Below are positions 41,420 through 52,500 of a stretch of 64,000 nucleotides of DNA, piece after piece (within the stretch, counting starts at the first letter, position 1; each line of letters opens with the position of its first letter). Below the pieces are notes generated by a model, which saw nothing but the letters and a program-made list of their open reading frames with translations, searched no databases and was not told the origin of the DNA. The position numbers and the translations under genes are program-made. Origin of the DNA: Comamonas granuli NBRC 101663 (GTDB taxonomy: Bacteria; Pseudomonadota; Gammaproteobacteria; Burkholderiales; Burkholderiaceae_C); the NCBI RefSeq assembly GCF_000739995.1, contig NZ_BBJX01000010.1, positions 102,991 to 166,990 of the forward strand, written 5' to 3'.

Positions 41420-44173
41420 TCAACCCCAAGCCGCGCTCATCAGCGTGGCGAGATCCCGTCGCGAGAGCACTTCTGTAAATTCGCGCCAGTCCTTCTCCGG
41501 CGGCATCATCGTGCCGGTGTAGCGCAGGTCGAAGCCCGTCGCGGTCTTCTGCGCGTTGATGTATTCGTCCAGCCTCTCACCGAGCGTTTCGATGTCATCG
41601 ATCCACTCGTCCTTGATGGTGTCCGGCAGCGAGCCGAAGAGGTCGTAGCGGTTCTTCATGCGCTCGGACAGGCGCTCGTAGATCTTCTCGTCCACGGTCT
41701 GTTCGAACACGAGGTTCAGCATGTCAACGGTTTCGCGCCGTTGCCCGAAGCGCTTGATGCGGCCGATGCGCTGTTCGAGCCGCGTGGGATTCCACGGCAG
41801 ATCGACGTTGATCAGTGTGCCGAGGGTTTGCAGGTTCAGGCCCTCGCACGCGGCGTCGGTGGCCACCATCACGCGAATCTGGTGCTCGGCCACCATGCGC
41901 TTGAGCGTCTCGCGTTCGACGGTCACGCTATCGCCGCGCTGATACAGGCGGCTGCGACCCGCGCCTGCGTATAGGCCGACCGCCTCTTCGGGATAGCGGG
42001 CCGCCAGCGAATCGGCCAGCCACTTCGCCGTGTCGTAGTACTGGCTGAAGATGATGACGCCCAATCCCAGCCACTTCTCTTTGTCGAGGAAGTGGACGAC
42101 GGCCTCCATCTTCGGGTCGGCGTCCAGCCGTTCCAGCCGGGCGATCAGGCGTTGCAGCACCTCGCGCTCCTCGCCCGTCTCGACCTTGAGGTCAGCTTCT
42201 TGCTCTTCGTCTTCCTCATGCACTGCGTCGCCTTGCAGCAAGCGCCGCGCGGTTGCCAAGCCCGCATGAATGCTGGAGCAGATGCGCTGCTCCATCAGGT
42301 TCTTCATGAAGCCGCTGCCCTTGCCGCGCTTCGCCAGCGCCTTGCCAAAAGCGCGGGCCTCGCCATACGCCTGGCGGAAGTCCTCCGAGGTGCGCAGCGC
42401 CTTGCCTTCGAACAACATGTCGAAGGCACGCTGCTCCGTGACCTGCTCGCGTTCGGGATGAACATCCACACCCACGGGGGTCAACAAGGGTTTGCCGTCC
42501 TTGTCTTTCGTTTCCTCGAGCTGCTGGCGCTTGCGCAGCACGACATGGCGCACCAAAGGGTTCTCGCGCTGGAAAAGGGTGGCTCCGGCGATGCGGCGCT
42601 CCAATTCCTCTTCCAGAATCTCCCGCGTCTCCTCCGTCAAGTCGGCGAGCGAACGATTGGTCTGCCACTCGCCGTTCTGCAAGCCCAAGTCTTGCCGGAT
42701 AGCGGAGAACAAGCGCCGGGCGCGAGGTTCAGTGGTCGACTCCGTGCGCGGCAGCGGCGAGCGCAGCAGCTCCCAAGCATGGGCGAGAGTCTCCACCTCC
42801 ACGCGGCCCGCGAGAACGTCAAGCACGTCGTCGGGACGATGCCAGGGGGCGAGGTCATGACCCAGCACGAAGCGTCCCGGGCCTTGATGCAAGATGCCCA
42901 GCAAATCCCACAGATCGGCGGGGTTGGTCTGAATCGGCGTGGCCGTTCCCAACAGCACATGGTCTGCGCGCGCAGCGATCTCGCGCATGAAAGCTAGCAG
43001 CTCGTTCGGCGTGCCGGCCTCCTTGCCGAAGCCCTGGCGCGTTCTCGCCTTGTGCGCCTCATCCAGAATGACGACGCCAAAATGCATACCCAGCAAATGC
43101 TGCTTTTCCAGCGAATCACGCATCATCAGCCCGGTGGAGACGATGCCGATCCGCAGCGGGCAATGGGCGATCTGCTCGCGCCCCGCAGGGGAAATAACTC
43201 GCTCCTCCGCGTCCAGCCAGACCTTGCCCACGGTATCCCAACGTGCGGTCGGGATACCGAGCTTGTCCAGCATCTCGGTCTGCCATTGCTCGGTCAGCGT
43301 GGCAGGGGCGAAGATCACCACCGGACGGCGCGGGCCATTTTCCTTGTCAGACAGCAGGCACAGCGTCAGCGCGGCGGTGGCCAGCGAGAGCGTCTTGCCC
43401 AAGCCCACCTCGTCGGCCAGCAGCAGGCGCACCGTGCCGTACAGACGCTGGTGGCGAAGACACTCGGTCAGGAAGCCCTGCTGCCACGGCTGAAGCTGCT
43501 GTCCCTCGCGGTACAGCGGCGACTCGATCAGCGCCGCAGGCGCAAGGTTCTCATCGTCCTCGATCTCGGTGAACTCGATCTCACGCCGATAGCCGCGACG
43601 ATGCACCTCGCGGATCACGGCCTGCGGCAGCGGCTTGGCGGCGTTCCAGAGGAAGTCGAATTCCTCCTCGATCCACGCTACGCCTTCCTGCGACTCGTCT
43701 TCCCACAGGATTTCGTAGTGGCGCTGCCAGCCGCTGCGTGTCTCGTTCATCGAGCCGATAAAACCCAGCCTGCGGCCATCGGCCAGCGTGATCACGCCTG
43801 CCTTGCCATGCACGAAGCCGCAGATGTCGTCGGGCGCGACGCGCACCGCTGGCCCGTGCTTCTGGAGGAAGGAATCCAGACACCGGTAGCGTTCGCGGTT
43901 CAGCAGCGCCTCAGCTTCCAGGCCGCGCTCGTTCCAGCGGCCCAGCATCTTGCTCTCGCGCAGTTGCGCCACCTTCAAGTCGTCCGGGTGGATGTCCACA
44001 TTGCAGACGATCTTGACCTCCGGAATGTGCTCCAAGGCTTCGCCTGCTACCTCGAACAGCGAACTGGTGAAGTAGCCCGCAATGCGCTTGTAGCTCTTCG
44101 CGCCAATCAGATGCTGCATCAGGAAGCTCGCATCCAGCCGGTGAGTACGCGAAGAAAAGCGCCGGATGCTCAT
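41420..44173 (-). CDS. SNF2-type helicase with N-terminal PLD nuclease motif
   Basis: A 917-residue protein. Residues about 95-150 hold a phospholipase-D-like site, VHGKAGVITLADG then GFIGSMNET, the HxK..GSxN pattern of PLD nucleases. The SNF2/DEAD core follows: Walker A LLLADEVGLGKTLS (about 250), DEAH box VVILDEAHKAR (about 370), LLGTATPIQ (motif III), and the C-terminal helicase half with VATDAACEGLNLQTL and RLEQRIGRIKRFGQ (motifs V and VI). In known helicase-methylase-ATPase defence systems this is the helicase or effector arm. It is the last gene of the operon begun at 52828, 11 bp after the methylase. Confidence 0.92.
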   Translation of the reverse strand: MSIRRFSSRTHRLDASFLMQHLIGAKSYKRIAGYFTSSLFEVAGEALEHIPEVKIVCNVDIHPDDLKVAQLRESKMLGRWNERGLEAEALLNRERYRCLDSFLQKHGPAVRVAPDDICGFVHGKAGVITLADGRRLGFIGSMNETRSGWQRHYEILWEDESQEGVAWIEEEFDFLWNAAKPLPQAVIREVHRRGYRREIEFTEIEDDENLAPAALIESPLYREGQQLQPWQQGFLTECLRHQRLYGTVRLLLADEVGLGKTLSLATAALTLCLLSDKENGPRRPVVIFAPATLTEQWQTEMLDKLGIPTARWDTVGKVWLDAEERVISPAGREQIAHCPLRIGIVSTGLMMRDSLEKQHLLGMHFGVVILDEAHKARTRQGFGKEAGTPNELLAFMREIAARADHVLLGTATPIQTNPADLWDLLGILHQGPGRFVLGHDLAPWHRPDDVLDVLAGRVEVETLAHAWELLRSPLPRTESTTEPRARRLFSAIRQDLGLQNGEWQTNRSLADLTEETREILEEELERRIAGATLFQRENPLVRHVVLRKRQQLEETKDKDGKPLLTPVGVDVHPEREQVTEQRAFDMLFEGKALRTSEDFRQAYGEARAFGKALAKRGKGSGFMKNLMEQRICSSIHAGLATARRLLQGDAVHEEDEEQEADLKVETGEEREVLQRLIARLERLDADPKMEAVVHFLDKEKWLGLGVIIFSQYYDTAKWLADSLAARYPEEAVGLYAGAGRSRLYQRGDSVTVERETLKRMVAEHQIRVMVATDAACEGLNLQTLGTLINVDLPWNPTRLEQRIGRIKRFGQRRETVDMLNLVFEQTVDEKIYERLSERMKNRYDLFGSLPDTIKDEWIDDIETLGERLDEYINAQKTATGFDLRYTGTMMPPEKDWREFTEVLSRRDLATLMSAAWG

Positions 44174-44184
44174 GCTTCAGGCCC

Positions 44185-47145
44185 TCAGTCGCCGAAGCGC
44201 AGGTTCTTCAAGCGCGCGCCCAGCACCTCGGCGGCGTTGCGAACCTCCGGCTCCGACGATTTGCGCTCGATGAAGGTCAGCACATCCACCAGCAAGGGCC
44301 GGATTTCGAGGAAGTCCGCCATCTCGCTGCGAATCTGATCGACGATGACCTGCGGCTCGGCGTCCTTCAGCAGTTGCTGCAAGGCGATGATCAGCCGCCC
44401 CAGCCGGGTGGCACCGATCTCGGTGGCGTCGGTCAGCTCGCGCGAGGCGTACTCGCTCATGCGCTTCAGGCGCGCGTGGTTGGGCCGCATGTCGCCCATC
44501 ACGCGGGCGTAGTCCTCGACGTGGAAGGCTTTGGCGAAGTTCTGGTAGTTGTCCAGCTTGGCCGAGCCGGTGGTCTCCATGTCCAGCATCCGCAGCACGA
44601 AGCGCTCGATGCCCGTGAGCTTGGCCCACGCATCCGCCGTCAATCCTTCGGGCACCAGCAGACTGGACGCGGTTTCCGCCGCCTGCTGCACGATCTCATC
44701 CACCACGGTGACTTCCCCCCGCGCGCGCGGGCGCAGCGCGAAGCTGGTGACATCCTCGCCGCCGATGTGGGTGTAGGCGGTCAGCACCTTCAGCGCCGCC
44801 GCGTATCCTGCCATCTGCAAGTCAGAGTCGTTGAACACCGGCTCGCCGTGATGCGCCTTCACTGTGTCGTTCAGGTGCATCATGCTTTCGATCTGACGGG
44901 CCACCTCCTGCCGCACGGCGGGCAGCAGGCGCTGCTTGAAGCCGGTGCGCTCGCCAGCGGCGCGCTTCTTCAGCATCAGGATGACCGTGCCCTGGACGTA
45001 GCCGCCTTTCTTGAGTTCCGAGGTGGTTTCGGTCGCGATGTACCACGCGGCCACCACTTGCAGGCCAGCAGCCCAGAAAATGCCGATCAGGTCGCCCCAG
45101 ACGCCGGTGTCCTGATGCGTGAACATCACGCATTGCATGCCGTTGTCCGGCATATGCTCGGCCATCGCCTTGTAGGCGGACACCATGCCGCGCCGGAAGT
45201 CCTCACCGGAGCCTCTGACCGCCAGCGCGCGCCGGGAATCCCACACCCATTCGTCGAAAGGATCGGGCGGGTTCTTGCGCAGCCACGCAATGAAGAACTC
45301 AGCGATCTCATGGTAGTTCACCGCATCTGCGTAGGGCGGATCGGTGATCCAGAAATCGGCATCGTGCTGGAGATCGGACGCTTCCTTATTCCTGACGGTC
45401 AGGCCGCCAGCAATGCCGCTCGACGCATCGGTCAGGAACAGGTAATTCTGTCCGGTGACGAACGACCGGACCCCGTAGAAGTAGTTGGTGTTGTAGGCTT
45501 GGTTGTAGAAGGTCTGCGTGATTGATTCACGCGCCGCACCAGTGCCATAGCGGCAGAGCTTGCTCGACCAATCCAGCATCTTCGCCAACGACAGGCACAG
45601 TACCGGTTGCACCTCAGCGGGCATGGCCTTGATTTGCTCATGCACCACAGCAGCAACCAGAAGCTGTCGGGGGCTGAACAAGTGATGCCAGTGTGTCCAG
45701 CCGCGCGTTCGGATCGGCTCGTCGGTTTTGTCGCCCGGCTCAATAGCCATGTCTGGCACCAAGCCTTCCTCCTGCCAGCGGGTCAGGTTCTCGGCGACGA
45801 TCTCCTCCACGCGCTGCTCGCGCTTTAGATCATCGTCGTTCGGCGCGGCAAAGTAGGTTTCCTGACGACCAGCATTCAGCGTGGCCTTGGTGATCCACTG
45901 AATCGCGTACAGCCGCTCCTGAAAAACATCGTCCGAACGCGGCTTGAATTCGTTCCTCTCCCAACGGCGCAGCCGGTTGCCCGTCACGCCATCCGCTTGC
46001 CGGAAGTCGCCACGCAGCGTTTTGATGGGCGTGCGATAGGTCTTACCGTCCAGCGCATAGACCATGTCGCCGTCCTGCACTGTGCCCTGTTCGGCGGCGC
46101 TCATTTCGGCCTTCGATGCGCCCGAGACGACTTCGATGGCGAACCGCTTGTTCTTGGGGTCTGGTTTCAGGCGGGCGATGGCGTTGCGCGTCTTTGAAAC
46201 AACCCAGCTCGATGACAACGGCACCATCCATCCGGTTTCGGGGCAACGCGCTTCGAGGCACCAGAGATAGGCCTTGGCTCGATTGCCCTTGGCATCATGC
46301 TCGATGCCCAGCTTCGTGATACGTTCATCGACGGCTTTCGCCAATGCCGACTGCGCTTCCGAAATCTCAGCACGCCGATCGCTTGGTGCACCAATGATCT
46401 TTGCGCCACCCCAAGTCAGCATGCAGGCAACGGGATTGAGGTCGGAGGCGTAGGCGTCGCAACCGAGGCGCGCGGCCTCGAACGGAATGGAGCCGCCGCC
46501 GCAAAACGTGTCGCCCACGCGCGGACGATGGCCATAGCGCAGGATGCCGAATTGCTCGACCAACTCCGGCAAAGACTGCACGTTCACGCCCAAGTGCGCG
46601 TAGTGGCGATTGACTTCCGGCCATACCGGGGCAAAGAGCCAATCCTGATCCAATTCTTCCGGACGCTTGCCCAAGCTGGCCTTTTCTTCGTAGCTCGACA
46701 GCGTGGCCAGCGCGCGCCGGTACAGGACGAGCTTTTCGTCGTCGGTGACGTCACGCCGCCAGCCGCGCCCGCTGAAGTAGCGTTCAGGATCGGAGATCGG
46801 GATGACTTCCTGAAGCGTCGTGGCTGAGTAGGCATTGGCGGCCAGTGCGCGGCGAGCCAAGCCTTCATCGTCGAAGGCCATCAACTTCTCGAAGATGGAG
46901 AGATCGGCCTCTGCATCGTCGGTGGGCGGCAGCAGGCATCCCAGCACGATGGCCCGTACCAGAATCAGCGGCTTACGGCCTTTCCAGTACGAACCGAGAC
47001 CAGTAAGGGTCTGGCTTTGCACGGCCGTCCGTTCTTCTTGCGCCTCGAAAGAAACCTTCTGCGCCGGGAATACCGTCTCGATCAGCGCGGGTGCATCTTT
47101 CAGTGCCAGTGGCGTGAGCGTTGTCGTTTTTGTCTTTGCATGCAT
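44185..47145 (-). CDS. DUF1156 DNA methyltransferase
   Basis: A 986-residue amino-methyltransferase of the DUF1156 (COG1743) type. The N-terminal DUF1156 part begins near ALIETVFPAQKVSFEAQEER. SAM motif VGDTFCGGGSIPFEAARLG is near residue 220 and the catalytic DPPY is in FWITDPPYADAVNYHE near 610. Large insertions separate the two, as usual for this family. It is predicted to mark self DNA at N6-adenine or N4-cytosine. It is flanked by DarG (13-bp gap) and the SNF2 helicase. Confidence 0.92.
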   Translation of the reverse strand: MHAKTKTTTLTPLALKDAPALIETVFPAQKVSFEAQEERTAVQSQTLTGLGSYWKGRKPLILVRAIVLGCLLPPTDDAEADLSIFEKLMAFDDEGLARRALAANAYSATTLQEVIPISDPERYFSGRGWRRDVTDDEKLVLYRRALATLSSYEEKASLGKRPEELDQDWLFAPVWPEVNRHYAHLGVNVQSLPELVEQFGILRYGHRPRVGDTFCGGGSIPFEAARLGCDAYASDLNPVACMLTWGGAKIIGAPSDRRAEISEAQSALAKAVDERITKLGIEHDAKGNRAKAYLWCLEARCPETGWMVPLSSSWVVSKTRNAIARLKPDPKNKRFAIEVVSGASKAEMSAAEQGTVQDGDMVYALDGKTYRTPIKTLRGDFRQADGVTGNRLRRWERNEFKPRSDDVFQERLYAIQWITKATLNAGRQETYFAAPNDDDLKREQRVEEIVAENLTRWQEEGLVPDMAIEPGDKTDEPIRTRGWTHWHHLFSPRQLLVAAVVHEQIKAMPAEVQPVLCLSLAKMLDWSSKLCRYGTGAARESITQTFYNQAYNTNYFYGVRSFVTGQNYLFLTDASSGIAGGLTVRNKEASDLQHDADFWITDPPYADAVNYHEIAEFFIAWLRKNPPDPFDEWVWDSRRALAVRGSGEDFRRGMVSAYKAMAEHMPDNGMQCVMFTHQDTGVWGDLIGIFWAAGLQVVAAWYIATETTSELKKGGYVQGTVILMLKKRAAGERTGFKQRLLPAVRQEVARQIESMMHLNDTVKAHHGEPVFNDSDLQMAGYAAALKVLTAYTHIGGEDVTSFALRPRARGEVTVVDEIVQQAAETASSLLVPEGLTADAWAKLTGIERFVLRMLDMETTGSAKLDNYQNFAKAFHVEDYARVMGDMRPNHARLKRMSEYASRELTDATEIGATRLGRLIIALQQLLKDAEPQVIVDQIRSEMADFLEIRPLLVDVLTFIERKSSEPEVRNAAEVLGARLKNLRFGD

Positions 47146-47158
47146 CGCGTGTTCTTCT

Positions 47159-48217
47159 TCAATGGGTCGCCACGGGTTCGGGCGACAGCCAGCCCTGCGA
47201 CCTCAGCCGCTCCTCCGCGATGGCGAGCTGGCGGGGCGTGAACTGCTGCTTGCGGGCGTTCCAGTCATAGACCTGACGCGCCACGCTGTCGGGTTGGGTC
47301 GCGCCTTCGCGGCTCATCACCCAATGCACTGTGGCCAGCAACTCCAGGCCGTAGGGCGATTCGAAACCTTCGACCAGGCGCGTGACGCGCTCGAAGCGGG
47401 CGCGGCTGATTTCGTGCTGGTCGAGGTAGTCCTTGGCTTCCTCCGCTGCGCCCGGCACGAGGCTCAAGGGTTTGTCGGGCGCGTCGCCGCCGTCGGCGTA
47501 ACCCGCGATCAGATGGCCCTCGACCGCGCGCAGCACATGGCGAAGGTTTCCCGCGTAGGGACCGTAGTGATGCTTGACGTAATTGAGCCGCAGTGGCTCA
47601 CCGGCTTCCTGCATGAAGTACATGAGCTTGTGGACTTCCAGCAGAGTGACGAAGGGGTCGAGCAAGCCACCGAGGTAACGTTGAATGAGTTCAACCAAAG
47701 CAGCACGGCCCGCCGTCATCTTGGGCACTTCCCGAACGTGGGACATTTTGTCGCTGGCAGGGGCGCCGTTAGGTTCGAACACGAGCACCTGCACATCGGC
47801 AAGGTCCGTCAGGGCCCGCTCGATGCGGGGGCGCACCTCGTTCCAGTCCAGCCCACCCAGGCCACTGCCCAGCGGGGGGATGGCAATGGAGCGAATGCCT
47901 TTGTCGCGGATGACCTTGACGAGATCGGCAAGGCCCGACTCGATGTCCTCGATGCGGCTCTTGCCGCGCCAGTGGCGCTTAGTGGGAAAGTTGATGATGA
48001 AGCGCGGCGGCGTGAGCTGGCCCGTCTCGTAGACGAACATGCGGCCCGGCTGTACGGCTTCGCGCTTGCAGGCAGCCTCGTAAGCCTTGAAGTTTTCGGG
48101 GTAGACGTTCTTGAACTGCAAGGCGATGCCGCGCCCCATCACACCAACGCAGTTGACGGTGTTGACCAGCGCGTCGGCCTCACATTTGAGGATGTCGCCC
48201 GAGGTGTACTCGATCAT
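47159..48217 (-). CDS. darG: DarG macrodomain antitoxin
   Basis: A 352-residue antitoxin. The macrodomain (about 1-155) shows ALVNTVNCVGVMGRGIALQF and SIAIPPLGSGLGGLDWNEV, the ADP-ribose-binding loops of DarG. It removes ADP-ribose that DarT attaches to thymidine in ssDNA. The C-terminal half (about 165-352) is the DarT-binding domain (RYLGGLLDPFVTLLEVHKLM). A macrodomain (rather than NADAR) DarG points to the DarTG2 class. It lies 18 bp after darT and 13 bp before the methylase, within one operon. Confidence 0.92.
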   Translation of the reverse strand: MIEYTSGDILKCEADALVNTVNCVGVMGRGIALQFKNVYPENFKAYEAACKREAVQPGRMFVYETGQLTPPRFIINFPTKRHWRGKSRIEDIESGLADLVKVIRDKGIRSIAIPPLGSGLGGLDWNEVRPRIERALTDLADVQVLVFEPNGAPASDKMSHVREVPKMTAGRAALVELIQRYLGGLLDPFVTLLEVHKLMYFMQEAGEPLRLNYVKHHYGPYAGNLRHVLRAVEGHLIAGYADGGDAPDKPLSLVPGAAEEAKDYLDQHEISRARFERVTRLVEGFESPYGLELLATVHWVMSREGATQPDSVARQVYDWNARKQQFTPRQLAIAEERLRSQGWLSPEPVATH

Positions 48218-48235
48218 GGCTGTGCTCCTCTCATT

Positions 48236-48883
48236 TCAGTAATACCAGTCCGCGCGGACTTCGACCGTGGGCCGATGCCCGTGCGCGGGAAGGGCGTTGA
48301 CCACTTGGCCGTAGACGGCGGCCGAGTGAACACCGATACGTTCGATCAGGTGCCAAGGGAAGCGGTGCTCCAGCAGAAACTCCGCTTGCTTGCCTTCCTT
48401 GTGCGCCCGCCAGTCACGGGCCTGCACGGCAGTCCAATTGATCTCGCCCAGATGCGCAAGATCGCTGCGGTCCTCGAAAAAATATGAGCCTGCATTCGAG
48501 AGCGTGAAAGCCCAGCGCGCGGGCTGCGCGTTGGCCCATGCAACGACGGCGTGCAGGTCGGCCTCGAAGTGCAGGATCGGCCCTTGCCCGCCACGATAGG
48601 CCAACTCCTGATGGTTACCCTGGTAAATCAGGTAGAGCATCACGGAGCGCGGGCAGAAATAGAACGGCACACAGTCGCCGACGTGCAGGTCGGCGTAGCT
48701 GCCCAAGGGCAGCGTCAGCCGCCGCTGCTTGATGCTGCTCATGCCGATGGTCGTGCCCGCAGGCCCGCGCCTGATGACCTCCGCATCGCACCACAGGAAA
48801 CCGTCAGCCACGATGGAGGGCAGACGATCTACATGGGCGATGTGGTAGATCTTTGGCTGCGGCGGCACGAGCACGGCGTTCAT
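48236..48883 (-). CDS. darT: DarT DNA ADP-ribosyltransferase toxin
   Basis: A 215-residue toxin of the DarT (DUF4433) family. Characteristic stretches are KIYHIAHVDRLPSIVADGFL, VPFYFCPRSVMLYLIYQGN and the catalytic region GKQAEFLLEHRFPWHL with the key glutamate. With a macrodomain DarG it should belong to DarT2, which ADP-ribosylates thymidine bases in single-stranded DNA and blocks phage replication. ATG 48883 overlaps the stop of the DUF3780 gene, so toxin and defence genes are translationally coupled. Confidence 0.93.
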   Translation of the reverse strand: MNAVLVPPQPKIYHIAHVDRLPSIVADGFLWCDAEVIRRGPAGTTIGMSSIKQRRLTLPLGSYADLHVGDCVPFYFCPRSVMLYLIYQGNHQELAYRGGQGPILHFEADLHAVVAWANAQPARWAFTLSNAGSYFFEDRSDLAHLGEINWTAVQARDWRAHKEGKQAEFLLEHRFPWHLIERIGVHSAAVYGQVVNALPAHGHRPTVEVRADWYY

Positions 48884-49506
48884 GACGTCTCGTCCCCGAA
48901 CAGGTCAAGCGAGGGGCGGATGTCGTCCTTGCCACGGCTGCTGCGGCGTGCGCGCGGGGCGAGCAAGTCGCTTTGCGCCACGTCGCCCAAGGCATGTTTC
49001 AGGGCGGCGCGCCAGCCCTTGCCCGCGTCCATAAGGCCGCCCGTGCTCATCGCGGTCATACCGAAGAGCCACCAACGTTCTTCCGGGCGCAGCGCCAGCC
49101 AGTTGCGGACGGCGACCGGAATCTTCTCCGTATCCATCTGCTCGACGGCCCACGCCAGCACGCACAGTTCCTTGCCGAGCAGGCGGTCCACCGGGTTGTC
49201 GCCGACCTTCCACGCACCGGGCCTCAAGCCGTGCGCGGACAAGCGCGCGTTGAAGGCTCGTTGCACCTCGGCGCGGATCGCCGTCCAGCGCGGGCGATCC
49301 AGCAGGACGCGGTCGATGACCGCGCTGTCGGCGCTGGCGGCCTGCAAGCCGAGGTGTTCGCTGATCTGGACCTTGCCGGTGCTGCTCTTGGGGATGACGA
49401 CCTTGAAGTGATGCGGGTCGGAGGTCGCAGGCACACCGAAGCCCAGCGTGTGCGGCACTTGCGCGCGCGCCTTGGGTGATTCGGTGTTTGCTGCGGCCTT
49501 GGCCAT
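48880..49506 (-). CDS. DUF3780 anti-phage-associated protein
   Basis: A 208-residue protein of the DUF3780 family: LGFGVPATSDPHHFKVVIPK near the start and LLGKELCVLAWAVEQMDTEK, NWLALRPEERWWLFGMTAMS further on. Members occur in operons with DUF499 and DUF1156 proteins; the biochemical role is unknown. ATG 49506 was chosen as AGGAGG lies 7 nt upstream. It lies 2 bp after the DUF499 gene. Confidence 0.88.
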   Translation of the reverse strand: MAKAAANTESPKARAQVPHTLGFGVPATSDPHHFKVVIPKSSTGKVQISEHLGLQAASADSAVIDRVLLDRPRWTAIRAEVQRAFNARLSAHGLRPGAWKVGDNPVDRLLGKELCVLAWAVEQMDTEKIPVAVRNWLALRPEERWWLFGMTAMSTGGLMDAGKGWRAALKHALGDVAQSDLLAPRARRSSRGKDDIRPSLDLFGDETS

Positions 49507-49508
49507 CG

Positions 49509-52500
49509 TCAATCCTCCTGACTCACTTCGCCTGGTTTCAACTCAATCCCGGCGAGCTTGGCAAACTCCTTCAGCGCGAAGCCGGTATCGAAGTGAACGC
49601 CGTCGGCAATGGCAATGTTGAGCGGTGCGTCGGGCTCTTTGAGCACCTCGCGCAGGCTGTTGACGACCCCTTCGATGATGGCCGCCGTGACCTCGCGCTC
49701 CTGAAAGCGAACGGTCACGGTGTTCTCGCCTTCGCCGATTTCGACGCGCACGCCCTTGAAGCGCGTGCCCGGTTGATCGCGGAAACGGTTGATGACGCCG
49801 AAGACGCGGTCGGTCGTGTCGAGAGCGACGCGCTTGCTTTGCAGACGCGCGGGCTTGCTGTCGACGATCTGAACCGTCTTGTCCCCACTAGCGGGAATCT
49901 GAAAGTCCGCCGTCTTGTTGGCTTCGCCCGCACGAGCGAACACCAGCAGTCGGTAGCTCGCGGCACCGATCTCGAACGGCCCCTCGTAGCGGGTTCCGTC
50001 CTTGGGATTGGAACCGTCCAGGGTGTAGAAGAGGTCGGCGCGCGGCGTAGCGGCTAGGACGACACGGCGCTTGTCGGCGGCAGGCTCGACCTGATGGCGA
50101 ATCTTTAAGTCGGCGAGCCAGCGCGTGGCAGGGCCGCTCTCGTAGCGACCTGTCGGCTCCTTCACCATGAAGTAGACCGTGCCCTCGCCTGTGGCAAAGT
50201 TCTCTAGATCCTCGATCTTGTGATCCTTGTCCGACACGTCGGGCTTGGTCGACCAATAAACGACGGGGCTTTCGCCCGCGTGGCGCGGCGTGAGGCTGAG
50301 AACCGTTTCGCCCGTGTCCGGCTTGACGTTCACGACGGAGACGTTGACGGTGGCCTTGTCTTTGGGGAACGGCCCCTTCTCGATGTAGCCGTCCTCGCCC
50401 AAGCGCCAGCGGCCTTGCTTCAGGGCTTCGGTCTTGAGGGCGTCCAGTCCGCTCGAGCCCGGCATCCACGGCCAGATGGGCGAGCACTTGGCCCGGGTGG
50501 CTACGTCCTTCCACGGTGTGCGGCGGTTGTCCTTGCCAGACGGCCACAGATATTCCTCGGCCTGCGCGAAGTATTCGTCGAGGTTGTCCTTGCTGAGTTC
50601 GGCCACGAGCTTGTAGTCGGCGCGCGGACTGGACAGCAGTTTCTCGATCTGCGTCTCAGCGGACTGGTCGCCTTGGCCGAGCTTTAACCCCTGGTCAATG
50701 CTTACCTTGCCGAGCACATCACGCCCGTCGGAGGCGTCATTCGTGGGGATGTAAAGGCAGTTGTAGGCCGCCGACAGTGCCTTGCCGAACCGATCCTCGG
50801 CCTCCTCGAGGCGGTCGCGGGCCTCCTCGAACAAGGTATCGCCGGGCTTGAGCCGCTTGTGAATCTGCTCGATGGCGTACAGCTCGCGCAACCGTTCCTC
50901 CACCGCGTCGGCCAGCAGGCTGTCCTGGCCCGTCAGCACCAGAAGGTTGTTCTTCTCCTGCTGATAGTCGAAGAAGTTCTGCAATTCGCTGGGCGGCACC
51001 TTGCCATCAGGCTTAATGACGATCAGCGTGCGCGGGCCGCCGAGCTTGAGTTCGTCCAGCTTGGGCAGCACCTGCACGTCCTGATAGGCGATCTTGCGGA
51101 CTGGATCGAGGATGCCCGCGAGGCGGTTGATGAGCGCCTGATCGACCTTGGGCTGCGGAACCTCCTTGGCGTTGCGCTCGATCTGGCGCGACAGGTTCTC
51201 GGTTTCCTTGATGAAGAAGCGTTGCTCTTCGCGGTGGAGATACCACGCCGATTCACGCAGCCGCTGCAATGCCTGAAGGAACTCGTCTGGCTTCCGCTGC
51301 GGTGCGGCAAGGAACTCGATCAGCTCGCTTTCGGACAGGCCGATGCGCCCGCCGACGGCGCGCGACAAGCTGGAAGCCAGCAGCAAGGTCATGACCTGCT
51401 GCGCGGAATCGCCAGCCAGCTCGACATCGATGTGTTCGGCGATGGCGTTGCTCTTGTCGGCGATGTCCCGCGTCACCGCAGGCATCAGCTTCGGCGCGAT
51501 ACGCTCGATCTCGTCTTTGACCTGTTCGTCGTTGAGGTTGAGGTGCTGTGTGCCGACCAGAAAGACATCGTCGGCTTCGCGCTCGTCCACGCTCTTGAGC
51601 AGGCGTGCGGTGAACTGCATCAGGCCACGGGTCTGGCGGAAACCTTCGTTCTCCTTGAACAGCGCGACGAGGTGCTTGAAGGACGGATGGAAGGGGTAGG
51701 TTTCCCTGACCTGCTCGGCGATCTGCTCGATGCTGCTGGCCACGATGTAACCGCCGTCCTCGGCCTTCTTGACTTGCTGCGCGTATTCCTCCGCGATGTC
51801 GGAGACGACGCGCTCGTCCGGCAGTTCGTCGATAAGGCGCTTCTTGAGGATTTCGTAGATTTCGTTGCCCGCCAGTTGCACCGGCGTGATGGTCATCGCC
51901 TGACGGCGGGTTTCCTGCTGCAAGTTGGAAATGGCATCGGCGAGCGCCTTGGTCTGGGCCTTGTAACTGCCCGAGAGGTTGGCGACCACGATGGCGCAAT
52001 TCGGCAGCTCCAGCGCGGCGCTCATCAGGCTGGAGAGGCTGTAGACCACCATGTTGGCCAGCGTGCCCTGACCGAACACTTGCGTGCTGGCGTTGTCGAG
52101 GTAAGGCGGAAGCTCGTCCAAAAGGATCAGCGTCGGCTTGTCGCCGATGATTTCCTTCCAAACGCGCTGATCGACCGCCTTCGGCCCGTTGGCCCAGTAC
52201 GGCTTGATGGCTTCGGCGGCGCCGAGTTGGGTGGCGATTTCGCCCCAGATGTAGTTGTCAGGACTGTTGCGGCCGTTGAACGCGGCAATGCGCGCATTGC
52301 CGAATTCGATGCGCGAAGCCAAGTCAGCGGGCAAGACGTCCTTGCGCAGATGTGGATGCCGCGCGAGCAGGCCAAGCGCGATCATCATGTGCGTCTTACC
52401 GCCGCCCATTGCCTGCGTCAGTTCGAAGACGGCTTGGTCGGACTTGCCGGACAGGCGCAGCAGACCCTCACGGAAAAGCTGATCCATGCCGTGGGTGACA